Shown here: positions 35,295-47,141 of the stretch, in pieces
Layout of the letters: every line of letters begins with the position of its first letter
How positions within the stretch are numbered: the stretch's first letter is position 1
Source: Zymoseptoria tritici IPO323
Lineage: Eukaryota; Ascomycota; Dothideomycetes; Mycosphaerellales; Mycosphaerellaceae
Length of the DNA: 64,000 bases
Assembly (NCBI RefSeq): GCF_000219625.1
Contig: NC_018210.1
Coordinates: forward strand, 1,488,001-1,552,000
Reading direction: 5' to 3'
Made by a program: the position numbers and the translations under genes
Notes under the pieces: model-generated
The model's database searches: none
What the model saw: only the letters and a program-made list of their open reading frames with translations
What the model was told of the DNA's origin: nothing

Positions 35295-38203
35295 TTAATA
35301 ATAGACCTTCTCCTCCCAAATCGGCGGTCTACCACCATCCCGATCCCACACAATTTTCCCCTCTTCATCCAAACTCGCACCCTCATCCGTAATCGGCACC
35401 ACCTTGCCCGTCTCCTTTACTTCCCTCCGACTCACCCCCAACGCATCCCTCGGAATCCACAATAACGGCACCTCCGCTGTGATAGCAGGGTTGTAAAACG
35501 CCGTCGCCTCGGCTTGCGGCGTGTAGTGGATTCCAATCTCCTTCGGCACCAATCTCCTCATGGTGGCATAGTCAGTGTAAATGTCAGGGCGCAACCACTT
35601 GACGAAGAAGTTGGGTTTCTTGTGCGGTGCCGGACCGTCGGAAGCGGCGTCGTTGGTGGCGGTGCGAGCTTCCTTACCGGCGTACTGGTCGCCTTCGGAC
35701 GTTGCGCCGGAATCGATTTCGAGGAGACGGCGTTCTTCGGCGTCGAGAGATTTTGGGAGGTAGTGGAGGAGAGGAGCCTAAATATCAGAGGGTATAAGGG
35801 TCAGCGATGTTCAGAAAGCACAGCGATACAGACTTAGACCTGCAACAGGCCGAGACACAGTCTCAGGCGCCGCAAGCCTTGCACCCTTCAAAGACTTACC
35901 ATGGCAGAGTTGAGAGAGATGTGGTAAAGAGCGGTAAAGATGAGGAAGATAATCATCATGATCATGGGACCGAGAGCGCCGATGCTGGAACCGGTAGCGA
36001 TTGCGAAGAGGCCTGTGAATTGAGATTAGTGGGTGTGGGCGGCCAAAGCTTCGATGGATGTACTCACCGATCAGGCACACTTCTGCAACGTAAAGACCGA
36101 TGAACAAATGTCCGAGAGCGCGCGGGTAGACCAGACCCTTTGTATCGACGGCGACATTCGACACGAACAGGAGATTGTAGCGGTACGCAAAGTAGAACAG
36201 GAACAATCCCACCGCCGCGAACCCGAGGACCAAAGGCGCGACAACAGCATAGCAGATGGCGATGACGAACAAGTTGGTGTAGATCGGGAAAAGCGTACCC
36301 CAGCCAAGACCAGAGAGGTTAATCCAGCGATTGTACATCTTGCGTGGTGTGGTGTCGAGGAACTTGCCCATGAGCGTGAAGATGACCAGACCGACCAATC
36401 CGAGCATGAGGCCGGACACGACTCCAAGACCCTGGAGGATGAAGTAGCTGATGTAGAAATTCGAGGCCAATGGGATTGAGCTTGCCAGGAGAGATGTGAC
36501 ACTCATCGGATCCTCGACAACCTTAGAAATCGACGCCGACGCGGCAGATCCGAGAGTCGCCACGAGGAAGACTTGCACGATCTGGAAGGCAAAGTAGCTG
36601 TTCTGCACAGTCAACTCGACGGCACTGAGCGTCGGCGCGCCACCGATCCGGGCCATCAAGCGGAGAATGATGGGTAGCAGAGCCATGAGCACAGCCAGGA
36701 GGATGACAGGCAGAAGACCGGTGACTACTCCCATGATAACATCAGGGATATCGTTGAGGAAGCTCAGCCAGGGCAGTTGGCAGATCAGGTAGTTGATGTT
36801 CGAGATGGCTCCGACGATGGCAACAGGAATGGACCAGAAGATGACGAGAGCCACCACGAAGGTGATGGTGAGAATTTGGCGGATCACTCGTTCCCACCAT
36901 TGGATGCGGAGATTGGACCAGATGACTTCTTCAGGCGACATTCCAACGAATCGAGGGGCCATCTGGAGAACTTGGTGGTGAGCCAGACTTTGGTATGCAG
37001 CCTGTGCTTGGGCCAGCGTTTCGAATTGTACGAAGACGGAGTTGAGCTTCTTGCCCTCTCCATTTCTGTGCGCGGCTTGACCTCTCTCGACTTCCGGAAC
37101 CAACTTTTGAAGCTCGGCGCGGCACCAGTCGATGGTGTCCACTTTTTTACCGACGAGCAACTTGAGCTTGTGGGTTGGGCGGTCCTTCTGTTGCACGTAT
37201 TGCGCCGCAGCACCATCATCGCCGATCGCGGCTTCGTCCGAGTTGGTACGACCTCCCTTCTTGTCCGCCTTTAGCTTGTTGGCGGTTGCAGTCTTGATGA
37301 GCTTGGTCTCTGCAGTCTCCAACTTGATCGCCGTCTTGTTCCGCTCCTCGACCTTTTCCTCTAGCTTCTTGCAATCCGTGGCCATCCACACATGTCGGAC
37401 ACCAGGATCGAGCATGCGGCGCAGCTTCGATTCCGACATGTAGTCCTCCGGAACTGAAGTGAACAGGACCGTGCGGGAGGAGATCCGACTGGCGTAGAGT
37501 GGAGACATGAGATATGCCTGGCGCAGGTTGATGTAGTAGATGCACTCGCGAGTGATCATGTAGATGATGAAGCTGAAGTAGAGCATAGCACATCCCGCGT
37601 GGGCGAACATCTTGTAGTAGTTGTCGGTAACGTTGGCCATGGTCAGCATATCAAGCTGCTTCAGTCCACCTCCACCGGTGATGTTGACCGGGAACAAGAC
37701 AGGCCAGGTAATGGCACATCCCACCAAGCAGCACACGATGCAGATTTTGAGGAATCGCAAGAAGAGATAACCGTCGAGAGAGTGGTGGTTGAGAACGTAG
37801 GAGTCCGGAATGGCCCAGAATTGCGTGACCCAGGCGAAGAGGCCATCTTTGAGCTTGGGACTTCGATGTTCGTCGTGTAGACTGTTCACGAATGACCGGG
37901 GTTGGTAGTATCGCGGGAATCGTGTCCGTAAAAGAATGAAGAGGATGAACCACACGAGGGCGTATATTGCGACTGTGAGGGAATGAAGAGTAAGCGATGC
38001 AGATCAAAGATCTCGTTGTGACAGTCATGCTCGCATACCTGGCGCAAGAGTTGCCAACAGCGATCTGGCCGAATTGGACTCTCCACGAGCAGAGCCCACA
38101 TTCTCATCGCCGGCATTGCTGCTGCATTTGTTGCCCTTCACCAAAAGTCAGTCTCCGAGGTCTAGTCTCACACGTAGGATCATTTGCGTTTCCGCCGTAC
38201 CAT
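35295..38203 (-). CDS. CSC1: CSC1/TMEM63-family (OSCA-like) mechanosensitive cation channel
   Basis: Minus-strand exons: 38135-38039, 37972-36068, 36012-35900 and 35777-35295, plus an uncertain first exon. The product has about 866 residues with many helices. The family layout is clear: an N-terminal helix (LVWFILFILLRTRFPRYYQP), further helices, a long cytosolic loop with a charged stretch, then the conserved channel core with QNSYFAFQIVQVFLVATLGS and PRKMYNRWINLSGLGWGT. These proteins are osmotically or mechanically gated cation channels of the plasma or endomembranes. The C-terminus is a cytosolic tail ending EEKVYY. Exon junctions at 38038/37973, 36067/36013 and 35899/35778 are in phase. 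The exon at 38135 has no in-frame Met; the best start I see is an ATG at 38203 directly followed by donor GTACGG, giving a first exon of just ATG. Treat the start as provisional. Confidence 0.9.
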
Positions 38204-39382
38204 GATGACCACACTAGGCTCCTGAAGGAGCGTAGGTGCAACAGGTTATCGCAGGGCTGATCGTAGACTGCTTCTTTGTCAATGTGTCGGTAGAGGAATG
38301 CCGCGAATGTTCAGGTTGGTCGTAGTGGGCTGGTATAGAAAGAAGAAAAGCGTGACGACCAGGAAGAAGACGTGTAGTGTCTGTGGGTGACGCACTGACG
38401 ATGCAGATGCAGGCGCTCTCTGGATGGTTGCCCTGTGCTCCTGCTGGCCCTGGCCGTTGGTGTTCGCTTGCACGCGAAGGTGCAATCTAAACATCCACGG
38501 GCGCGTCGATCATTTCCGGCGGCGGCTGCAGGGGTGAACGACTGGAGAGGCGAGACTTCGGTTGTCCAGTTGAAATATTGTCTTGAAGACCGATCTTGAG
38601 GACCGAAGCGTCAAGACAGATGTCAAGTCCATCGTGTCTTCTGTCAAGTCTCAGCTCGCACCACGCACGAACCAGTTTGCCTCGTCCCACCATCCCAGTC
38701 GCAGTGTCGCACTCATATCCCAGCGATTAATAAACATCACGCCAGCCTGGTGCATCTACGAACCTTGCTGGAAAACTTGGAACTCAATCAAGCCACAGGG
38801 CTGCGTGGCGTCAGCCTCACGAAACGGTCGGCCGAGCAGCCCGTACTCTCGCATGATGAGAAAATCACCGTCGACCAAGGAATCGAGTACGATGATGCTT
38901 GAGCATCTCGGGGAGGCTGTGTGCTTTTCCATCCAGCGTACAGAATGATCAAAGTGTCAGCATCGTGCCCTGACTCCGAGCAGGTTTTATCCTGGTCGAG
39001 TCTTCATATCTAAAGATCTGAACCTTGCTGGCTGTCAGTAGTGCAAAGGCTATCTGTGTTCGAAGAGAATCAGAGATCAGACAAGCGAGTTTAAATGCTG
39101 AAGATCAAGAAAGAGCAGACATGTATCAAGTCAAGGTCTCTCCGATCTGTCGAGGACCAATGGATCTCGCCAAGCGAAACAGAAGTGAACCATGGGCGGC
39201 GCGGCTATATTTGACGCTGGAGTCTTGTTGGATGACCAAAACACTTCTCGCAACAACTCTCAAGAGGTAGGATATCCAACACATCACTTGTCCGGAATTC
39301 AGAGGCTGTACTGGAAATCCATGTCCTCTCGCGGCCCATCTACTGTAGCAGTACATATATACACTTACTGTCATATTCTGCT
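38204..39382. other. Intergenic, upstream of the CSC1-like gene
   Basis: This lies between the start of the CSC1-like gene and the 3' end of MDV1, both on the minus strand. It should contain the CSC1-like promoter and possibly a 5' exon. No other gene was recognised; a 121-codon plus-strand frame at 38583 has no motif. Confidence 0.5.
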
Positions 39383-41632
39383 TCAACAACTCCAAACCCC
39401 AACAACACCATCCCTCCTCCCCTCAATCATATACCCATCCCGAATCTTCACCCTCTCCACCACCGCCGGCCTCGACCCATCCTCCTCCGCCATCGCACCC
39501 GCGCCACAGTCCCACTGCCTCCCATCCGTCTTATCATACACCTTAACCACATCCTCACCCGCGGCCGCCACGATTCTCCGCGCGTCGAATTGCATACTGG
39601 TGATAGGACTGTCGTACGCGAAGGCGTCGTGGATGTTGCCTGTTCGGAGATCCCATATCTGTTTATCGTGTTAGCATTGACTCCACATCACATGGTGGGA
39701 GAGTGTATAGGAGGCATGTAGACTCACCCGTATACTCCGATCCCGACTCCCCGTCACGAGATAGACATCATCGAACTGCAATGCCGTGACGGGACCCGTA
39801 TGCCCCACCAGACTCCGATGCACCATTCCCGACCGCAAATCCCACAGTCGTACCATTCCATCCGCAGTGCCACATGCCAGTGCCGTTTCGAATACCTGCA
39901 ACGCACCGATAAAGTCCGACTCTGCACTTTGCAGTCTGCCACCCGTAGGACGCCACCATCCTCCTGCATCGACGGTGGTGCTCGACCCGGCGGTGTTGAC
40001 GCTCGGAGCAGCGGAGGTGTTGAGCGTAGCAGCTTGTGCGGCGGCCCAGAGCACGTCGAGTGTTTGCACGCAGCGGCCTTTTTCGAGGTCCCATTGTCGG
40101 AGAGTCTTGTCCGCGGAGCCTGAGACCAGAGTTGAGCCGCGAAAGTTGAGGGCTGTGATTTCCGCGACGTGGGCGGAGAGGGTGTACATGTGGCAGTCTT
40201 TCATTGCGTCGCCTCCGGCTTGGTGGTCGGGTTGGAGTGGAGTTGGGGAGCTGGGTTCCGTGAAGAGTTGGTCATCTTCGCCTTCTTCTTCTGGTACTTT
40301 CGTGCTGATATTACTGCTGTTGTTAACTTGAGGGTTGTATTCGGCTTGGCTGAGGTCCCATAGGCGAATACTGGCGTCCATGGATCCGGTCGCTACCAGG
40401 CTATCCTCAACTTGTAAGCACCTCACGCTAGAGAGATGCCCCTCGAGCATGCCCATACAGCGGCCAGCGTTGAGGTCCCACACTCGGACGGTATCATCGA
40501 GTGCAGCAGTCACTGCAATACCGAATGGAGCATCGAAGTCCAGAGCCGTAATAACATCCGTATGAGCCTGCAATTCTCGTATCCGACTCCCAGGCTCCAT
40601 GTGCTCGTGCAAGACAGGCATGCTGCTGACTCTCCTCGATGTCTTCTTCCGCTTCGCCTTCGGAGTCGTTGGCGGCGGCTCCTTCACCTTTGGTAGCTGC
40701 TCGTATATGCTTTCCGACATGAACGAATCTGCCTCCTCCAACCCAGCATCTTTCTCCTCCGTGACAGGCGCCAGTGCGGGACTGCTATGGGCGGCCAGAA
40801 TCGCCTCATCCGCCAATTGCTCTTGCAACGTCTCAAACCGTTCCGTCACCTCCCCCAACTCCGTGTCCAGCTCGCGCTCTTCATCCTCTAGACCTGCCAG
40901 CCTCTCCAATATGACTTTCCGCATGGTGTTCAGATTCGCAATCTTGTTATCAATCTCTCGAATCTCGCTCGCACACATCGTCTTTCGAATGCCCATCATC
41001 TCAACCCGATGTCCCAGCCGATCTTTCTCTTTTCGTAGCTTCTGCAGCTTCGGCGGCCCACTACGCTCCTCTTCCACGCCCTCCAACAATTTCTGATTCC
41101 GACTGCCATGACGCGAATGTCGTTTCCTCCTCACTGCTTTATCCGCTGCTGCGTCGTCTTCGGGTAAGCTGGCGCGAAAGCCCTCGAGTAGACTGAATGG
41201 AGAGTTCGTCTGCGGGATGTTTCGCAAAAGATCGTCCGGGAGATATGTCAACGCTCGGTGTTCGATTTCGTGGGTGTTGAAGTTGGAGCGTATGAGCTCG
41301 CGTGGGTTGGCTTTGGCAAAGGAGAAGACGCTGCGTTGGATCATGGGTCGTTTCGAGAGGCGGTGGACGGAGGAGAGAGCACTGCGGTAGTGGTCCTGTC
41401 CTGGTGCATCGTGGCTGGATGTGAAGGGAGAGGTGATGAGGGAGGAGGCTGTTGCTTGTACTGTTCGGGAGAAGGCTTCGATTTGTCGAGTCTGTTCGAT
41501 ATTTGATCAGCGGGGCATGTTGTTGTAACAATGCATTGGACTGACGGGTAAAAGTGATTCCTCGCCTCCAGATGATCCAGGCCTGCCTGATCTCCTCTGA
41601 GGCGAGTGGCTACGTCCTCGCGGGGAGGCCAT
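39383..41632 (-). CDS. MDV1: Mitochondrial division WD40 protein Mdv1 (Caf4-related)
   Basis: Three exons: 41632-41546, 41491-39728 and 39658-39383 (2127 bases, 708 residues). In yeast this adaptor links Fis1 on the outer mitochondrial membrane to the dynamin Dnm1 for fission. The N-terminal third contains the conserved [12 protein letters not shown] segment just after intron 1 and the [14 protein letters not shown] segment. A coiled coil covers about residues 183-258 ([20 protein letters not shown]). From about 330 there is a seven-bladed WD40 propeller, with blades ending VRVWDL, IRLWDL, LRQWDL, VRLWDL, IRIWDL, VKVYD and VGVW; intron 2 splits the fifth blade between DRSIR and IWDL. The first exon starts at the ATG at 41632 ([11 protein letters not shown]), and intron 1 uses donor GTCAGT. 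The length is as expected for filamentous ascomycete Mdv1. Confidence 0.94.
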
Positions 41633-41993
41633 GTCGATCGGAGGGTTGAGATTGTTATGATGATGGTCGCATCGTCGTCATTAAGGCACAATTTCGTTGT
41701 ACTTTGAGTGTCTCGATCGGTGTATTCAATGGTGCTGTGGTGCCGGGTTATCTCTTTGCAAGTTCTCGTCTGTGTTGTTCTCGATGCTGTCACAAGCAAA
41801 GCAATGAAGCTCTCACGAGACATTCACGACATCCTGGAAGTCGACCGCCAAGTCTGCCAGGATCACAAGCCACTCCACTCCAACCCCGGCTACGCCATAC
41901 AATACTCCGAGCCGATCTCGGACTCTGACACAAACATGCCATTGGACACTGTCCATACTCTCTGACCCTCCTCCTGCTGCACCACCTGCAGCC
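41633..41993. promoter_or_regulatory. Divergent promoter of MDV1 and chorismate mutase
   Basis: A 361-base gap between two divergent starts must contain both promoters. C/T-rich sequence precedes the chorismate mutase ATG. No defined site was identified. Confidence 0.55.
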
Positions 41994-42797
41994 ATGGACT
42001 CCGCCATCGACCTCTCCAATCCAGAGAAAGCCCTCTCCCTCGAACACATCCGTTTCCAGCTCATCCGCCTCGAAGACACCGTCATCTACAACCTCATCGA
42101 ACGAGCTCAATTCACCCTCTACACCACAATCTACACACCTGGAGCGATTCCCCTCCCTGGCTCAGAACTCAGCTTCTCGGACTGGGTCCTCCGCGAGCAA
42201 GAACGTGTCCAAAGTCGGATCCGCCGCTACCAATCCCCAGACGAGTACCCATTCTTCGAAGACGCCCTAGAAGAACCCATCCTCCCACCAATCGAATACC
42301 CAAAAATCCTCTGGAAGAACGACGTCAATCTCAACAGCGAGCTGAAGAAGCGATATGTCGAGAGCATACTCCCAGGCGTGTGCCACCAACCGGTACGAGA
42401 AGAGCGGACGCGTGAAGCGCAAGAGAACTATGGCTCTGCAGCCACCGCCGACGTGACGGCTCTACAATCCCTCTCTCGCCGGATACACTTTGGCAAATTC
42501 GTGGCGGAAAGCAAGTTTCGCGAGAAGCCTGAGGTGTTTGTCAAGTTGATCAAGGCGGCGGATCGCAAGGGGATCGATGAAGCGATCACAAACGCGGCGG
42601 TGGAGAAGAAGGTGTTGGAGAGGTTGAGGCAGAAGGCGGAGATGTATGGAACTGATCCAAACATGGATGCGGAGAAGCCGAGGAAGATCAATGTGGATGG
42701 TGTGGTGGCCATGTATCGCGATCATGTGATTCCCCTGACGAAGGTGGTTGAGGTGGAGTATCTCATGCAGAGACTCAAGGGGACGGAGTGGGAATGA
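41994..42797 (+). CDS. ARO7: Chorismate mutase (AroQ, allosteric fungal type)
   Basis: Single exon, 267 residues, close to the 256 of yeast Aro7. It converts chorismate to prephenate, the committed step toward Phe and Tyr. The first helix reads [19 protein letters not shown], with the Arg that contacts substrate. [19 protein letters not shown] marks the regulatory loop region. [18 protein letters not shown] carries the catalytic Arg and Lys pair. [18 protein letters not shown] is the C-terminal catalytic helix with the Glu, and the Thr equivalent to yeast Thr226, needed for feedback control, is kept. By family knowledge it should be inhibited by Tyr and activated by Trp. The ATG at 41994 gives the expected N-terminus. 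It is divergent from MDV1. Confidence 0.97.
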   Translation: MDSAIDLSNPEKALSLEHIRFQLIRLEDTVIYNLIERAQFTLYTTIYTPGAIPLPGSELSFSDWVLREQERVQSRIRRYQSPDEYPFFEDALEEPILPPIEYPKILWKNDVNLNSELKKRYVESILPGVCHQPVREERTREAQENYGSAATADVTALQSLSRRIHFGKFVAESKFREKPEVFVKLIKAADRKGIDEAITNAAVEKKVLERLRQKAEMYGTDPNMDAEKPRKINVDGVVAMYRDHVIPLTKVVEVEYLMQRLKGTEWE

Positions 42798-43246
42798 GGG
42801 ATACGATTTACGACGACTTTGAGATCTTGCGGCATCAATGGTTGGATCTACTGGAAGTGTTTTGGAGGCGATGTGCACAATTTGGCGGCGTTTTGCCTCC
42901 CGTGTACCTGCTCGAACTGCACACTCCAGGCCACCAAGGTGGGTTGTGCAGTGCAGCTTGAGCTTGATCATGGAGGTATGAGATCTACTGCTTGGGACAT
43001 ATGGGGATCATCTTGCGGCGCCTAGGCCTGTGTGGCGCCAGGGCTTTGCAGAGCTCAGGCTCGGATACGAAACGTTACTTCATGGTGAGTCTCAATTTCT
43101 CATTCGATTCGATCTTGTAACCCTGGTTTCTCCAACGTCTGTGAGGCGTTATGCGGGCCTTTCTTCGCATGACCGCATGAAGTCCCGGAATGGTGAAGAG
43201 AACGTTGCACCTTTTTCGCCGCGTATGTTCCCTCTCTCCTCGCTGC
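42798..43246. other. Convergent 3' intergenic gap
   Basis: This lies between the chorismate mutase 3' end (+) and an F-box-like gene 3' end (-). No gene or repeat was seen. Confidence 0.55.
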
Positions 43247-43975
43247 CTACCAAGACCGCCACTTCGACCTCATCAGTGTTCCGCCTCGAGCTGATCGACA
43301 CTCCTGTATCTCCTGCTGCATGATCTTGAACCTCGAACGCATCTGTTGTGCCTCAGCTCTCTTCAACATGGTCCGGAGCAGCTCGCCCATTGTCATCGCG
43401 TCCGCCCAACGGCCGTCACCCACCCATGTTGTCCACCAACTGTCTGCAGGAGGCGTATAGTACACCCCCCATATATCGCCCGTCCAGCTCAACGGCTGAA
43501 CGACCAACATCCGCTGCCAGCTGCTTTTCCGATCTTTCTGCTGCAACTCTTTCATTCGATCGAGGGTCCTGAATCCAACGTCGACATCCAAAACAGATTC
43601 GGATGACGATGTGCGTCGCACGCCCACGTGCGTGGAGTTGAGACCGATGGACTGCTTGATGTCTTGCGCGAGAAAGAGGGAGTTGACTTGGGGCTTGCCA
43701 GGATCTTCTCCTCTGACTGCGGTGTTGCGCTTGACACGGAAAAAAAGCTTTTCCTGAAGAGACGGCGAGCTGGTGATGGTGTTGTTGAAGTCTCTCGATA
43801 CTCTCTGGCTGAGGAGCAGGGTTCGCATGTCGACGTCGAGCAGAATCAGCTCGAGCAGCTCTGCGGTTCCGAAGACGTTGGATGCGGCGGAGGTCATGGA
43901 TGTGCTTGTTGGTGAAGGCTGCATCGTCGGGCTTGGTGGTGCAGCATCCATGGTCGGAGCACTTCTCTTGTTCAT
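43247..43975 (-). CDS. F-box-like protein, copy 1 of a tandem pair
   Basis: Single exon, 242 residues. After a Ser/Thr/Pro-rich N-terminus comes an F-box-like stretch, FGTAELLELILLDVDMRTLL, then LSQRVSRDFNNTITSSPSLQ, the usual pattern of a short helix, Leu repeats and a following resistor helix. The C-terminal part has WQRMLVVQPLSWTGDIWGVY and an amphipathic tail. It aligns along most of its length with the next gene (LLSQRVS, SLQEKLFFR against ALQETLFFR, LLRTMLKRAEA against LVRTLLERAER), so the two are tandem paralogues separated by only 269 bases on the same strand. F-box proteins recruit substrates to SCF ubiquitin ligases; whether this divergent form binds Skp1 is not known. The Met at residue 9 is another possible start. 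Confidence 0.8.
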   Translation of the reverse strand: MNKRSAPTMDAAPPSPTMQPSPTSTSMTSAASNVFGTAELLELILLDVDMRTLLLSQRVSRDFNNTITSSPSLQEKLFFRVKRNTAVRGEDPGKPQVNSLFLAQDIKQSIGLNSTHVGVRRTSSSESVLDVDVGFRTLDRMKELQQKDRKSSWQRMLVVQPLSWTGDIWGVYYTPPADSWWTTWVGDGRWADAMTMGELLRTMLKRAEAQQMRSRFKIMQQEIQECRSARGGTLMRSKWRSW

Positions 43976-44244
43976 GTTGATGTTTGAAGGTTGATGTTGG
44001 TGAGTAGGAGAGAAACGTTAGAAAGGCAAGTCGTCACTGTCGTCACTGGAGCTTCTTCTCAGGCACCTCTCACATGTCATTTGGAAATATTGAGCTCCGT
44101 TTGTCAGCTACCAGTTTTCAACCTTAGTCTCTTGCCATGTGTCGCTACCGACTCTAGTCGCCATTCTGCTCCAAACCTGCCTCACTCCTGCCGCTGAGCA
44201 CTGCCTCATGCCAACATCGCCCTCTCAAAGCAACGAAACCGCAC

Positions 44245-44952
44245 TCACTTCAAACTCCTGATGAACTTATCAGGCTTCGTCTTCGGACCGCCCGCTTTCA
44301 CCTCCCACGGATTCGCCGCCTTCCTCTCCGCCCTCTCCAACAAGGTCCTCACCAGCTCGTCCATCGTCACAGCTTGACGCCAGTTTCCCCATCCCACCGC
44401 CGTCGTCCACCTGCTCGTCTCATCAAAAGCATAACTAAGATGCCACACATCCTCACTCACACTCGTCGGCTGAACAATCAGCATCCTCCGCCAGCTTCCT
44501 TCCCAATCGGTCTCTTCCAGTTGCTTCAGTCGCGCGAGAGTGTCGAAAATGATGTCGATGTCCAGATACCATCGGTCTTCGGCGCGCCGTTTCTGGTGGA
44601 TTCGGGCAAAGTTCAGGCCGATGCGGGAGCGTGTTCCAGGTGCGCAGAGGAGTTTGTTGATGAAGTAGGGCGAGCCGAAGACTTTGCGGTTCCCGTTGGC
44701 GGGACGAATGCGGAAGAAAAGAGTTTCTTGGAGAGCCTTAGAGCCTGTGATGGTCTCAACGAATAGTTTGGAGACTCGTTGGCTGAGGAGGAGGGTGCGC
44801 ATGTCGTTGACGTTGAGAAGGATCTGCTCGAGGATCTCGGTGGTTTCGAACAGGCGTTCCGCAGCTGACCTGATCGGTGCCGGCGGGCTCGGTGTGCCTT
44901 CTGAGACAAGTTCCATTATTGATGTCGTTCCCAGGGAAGGCGAGTGTACCAT
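44245..44952 (-). CDS. F-box-like protein, copy 2 of a tandem pair
   Basis: Single exon, 235 residues from the ATG at 44952; an internal Met at residue 13 (MELVSEG) could also serve. The F-box-like segment reads FETTEILEQILLNVNDMRTL then LSQRVSKLFVETITGSKALQ. The middle carries RSRIGLNFARIHQKRRAEDR, and the C-terminal third (SWRRMLIVQPTSVSEDVWHL) matches copy 1 closely in spacing. The tail is basic (KAGGPKTKPDKFIRSLK). Overall the two copies share clear but far from complete similarity, so the duplication is old. Small families of this type are common in Dothideomycetes (from memory). The substrate is unknown. Confidence 0.8.
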   Translation of the reverse strand: MVHSPSLGTTSIMELVSEGTPSPPAPIRSAAERLFETTEILEQILLNVNDMRTLLLSQRVSKLFVETITGSKALQETLFFRIRPANGNRKVFGSPYFINKLLCAPGTRSRIGLNFARIHQKRRAEDRWYLDIDIIFDTLARLKQLEETDWEGSWRRMLIVQPTSVSEDVWHLSYAFDETSRWTTAVGWGNWRQAVTMDELVRTLLERAERKAANPWEVKAGGPKTKPDKFIRSLK

Positions 44953-45417
44953 ACGGACCAGCGCAATGTACCACGCGGTACGTGTGAGTATGTCAGAGTG
45001 TGTTCGAGATTCGTCTGCGAATGCTGCCGAATCTTAGTTTTGTTAGCAGGCTTTCATTCACTCGCAAACGACTTGCCAAAGCGTCAAACTTTATTTCATC
45101 AGATTAAGAAACATCCAAATTCCATAAATTGTATTCGTGGCTTCGTTGCGTAAAGTCAATCTGAGTCAAAGCAGTGGTATCAAGCGCTCCAAAACATGTC
45201 CTCCCGCGATCGGTGGGCAACTTCAATCATCCACCTCGATGGTCCGCCCTCCAAGCACATTCAAGCACATTCGCGACCTTGCGGAACATCTCCCAAGGGT
45301 ACAAGGCTTGTAGGGCCCGAAATCGTCGCCTTTGTCAACTCCCGTCTGATTCTGTACATTATCGTATTGTCTGCGCGTCGCTGACCCTCGTGCTCTTTGT
45401 TGTTTAGGAGAGCAAGG
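44953..45417. other. Intergenic, promoter of F-box-like copy 2
   Basis: This lies upstream of copy 2 (-) and downstream of the MARVEL gene (-). Short frames only. A small direct repeat (aagcacattc, twice) occurs near 45257. Confidence 0.5.
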
Positions 45418-46120
45418 CTAAGTTCCAGTGTAATTCGGGTTTACTGGTGCATGGTGATTAGTGACCGTGGCAGTCTCTGGTCTGTTCTCGAGATCTACCG
45501 CAGGCGTTGTCGTAGCGCCGCGCGCGGAACGACCTGATGAGTGTCGACGCCAACCCGCGAGGCCGATAAAGACTGCAGTGACGCAGAAGAGGACGCTGAA
45601 CCAGTCAGCAACATGGAAGTACACCACAACCTCATCTCACTTACAACTGTATTACGCTGAACGCGATCGCCGCCTGAAACACTCCCTGGTAGTCGCTGTA
45701 GATCGACCTCTTCTCCGGACTTCTTCGGTCGATGTTGTAATAGTTTCGGGACCGTCGTGATCCTCCTACGAGATCCGCGTAGAGTCCTGCGAGGGCTGCC
45801 CAGGTCGCAAGCCAGAAAACCACGGCGAGGAGTTCGAGCGCCACGATGGCCATCCAATGATAGGCTCTGGGAACGGCATGGACGGCGACGAGGTAGTAGG
45901 TGAGGATGATGATGCTGAAGAGGGACTAGAGGATGTTAGTACAGACAGAACGTGGGTGATGGAAAATGCTCACCGTAAAGACGGCGAAAGCATGTGCGTC
46001 GAAGGAGGCGACATCGACGTTGGCGGCTGAGAGACCGAGGACAATGACTGAGAGTACAAGCTGTACAATCCTGATCGGCCAGATGAACTTTGGAAGCTGG
46101 AGATGGTGGTCGTGCGACAT
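45418..46120 (-). CDS. MARVEL-domain four-helix membrane protein
   Basis: Three exons: 46120-45974, 45925-45645 and 45595-45418 (606 bases, 201 residues). Four hydrophobic helices span the first 165 residues: FIWPIRIVQLVLSVIVLGLS, LFSIIILTYYLVAV, MAIVALELLAVVFWLATWAA and VFQAAIAFSVIQFVLFCVTA. The PIRIVQL start followed by three further helices is the fungal MARVEL pattern, as in Nce102-like proteins of plasma-membrane eisosome domains. The C-terminal tail (residues 165-201) is hydrophilic. Both introns are small (48 and 49 bases) and in phase; introns 1 and 2 fall inside helices 2 and 4. A role in membrane organisation is inferred from the family only. Confidence 0.85.
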
Positions 46121-47141
46121 CTTGACCGTGTTCCTGCAATTCCTTTCTTGTGGTATGAGGGCAGATGTGGGTGAGCGGCTGGAAAAAAAAAACTGGGCTT
46201 GGTTACCAAAAGGGAGCTCTTAGTAGTATTAGAGTGACGTCCCGCAAGCCACCAAATATACGACAAAGAGGTGACGCCTCATGCCATGCTGAGCTTGGAT
46301 CATCCTCTTGTAGGCCAAGGAACAGCAGTGGTGACCGCGTGACTGACGATCGGTGTTGCACAGCAAACATCGCTCGGCTTTGCTTCAGATCGATTGGTTC
46401 GTAGGCTGCCCAGTGGTGGCCAAGTTCTTCAGTTGCCAGCAGTGCATGTAGGATGGCGTGGCTGTCGCAGAGAGCCTACCTTACCTTGCGATTCTGCAGG
46501 CGAAGCGTTTCTTGGTTTTCTTGGTATTTGACGTACTTTCGTGGCTGACGATCATATGAGTCCGGGATCCTGGCAAGCCGCAGCAATCTTCCAGGCTTGC
46601 GTGCCAGAAATGATTCATCATCACAACAAGCACGATAGCTTATCGGAAGTGTCAGCACACTGTCGCAAGTGCCAGGGCGCCACATTCTCGCATGAGCGCT
46701 TCCGATGCCAGCGACCGTGGATGCGGTGTGACTTTCTTGTGTCGTCGCGAATACGAGAGGAGCTTGGTCAGGCCACCCTCAACAAGCGACAGCGGGAAGG
46801 GGATGCATTCCTCCCGCGCGGAAATCCGGAACAGTCATGAGCCATCGATGGATGTCTTCGCTGGCTGTCAACGGGGCCGAGCGACCGAGATGCTGTCTCG
46901 TTCGAGATGTTATGGAAGATGGGGTTCCGATGGCTCGAGTCCGCAGCAGATAACAGAATGGCTTAGTCAACCTAGCGTGCCTGCCCTTCCAACCCGTCTC
47001 TTGAAGCAACGACATCTCTCCGAGAGGCTCGGTACCTTACCGCCTTTATAGAGATGCTCGAGTCCACAGACGGTCGACCGCTCGGGACACGCACGATAAA
47101 CCGGGTGGCATTTCGACACACTCTCCGCCCTGACATTCTAT
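46121..47141. other. Intergenic, promoter of the MARVEL gene
   Basis: About 1 kb between the MARVEL start (-) and the kinase gene 3' end (-). It contains a short A-run near 46186 and no recognisable gene on either strand. Confidence 0.5.
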
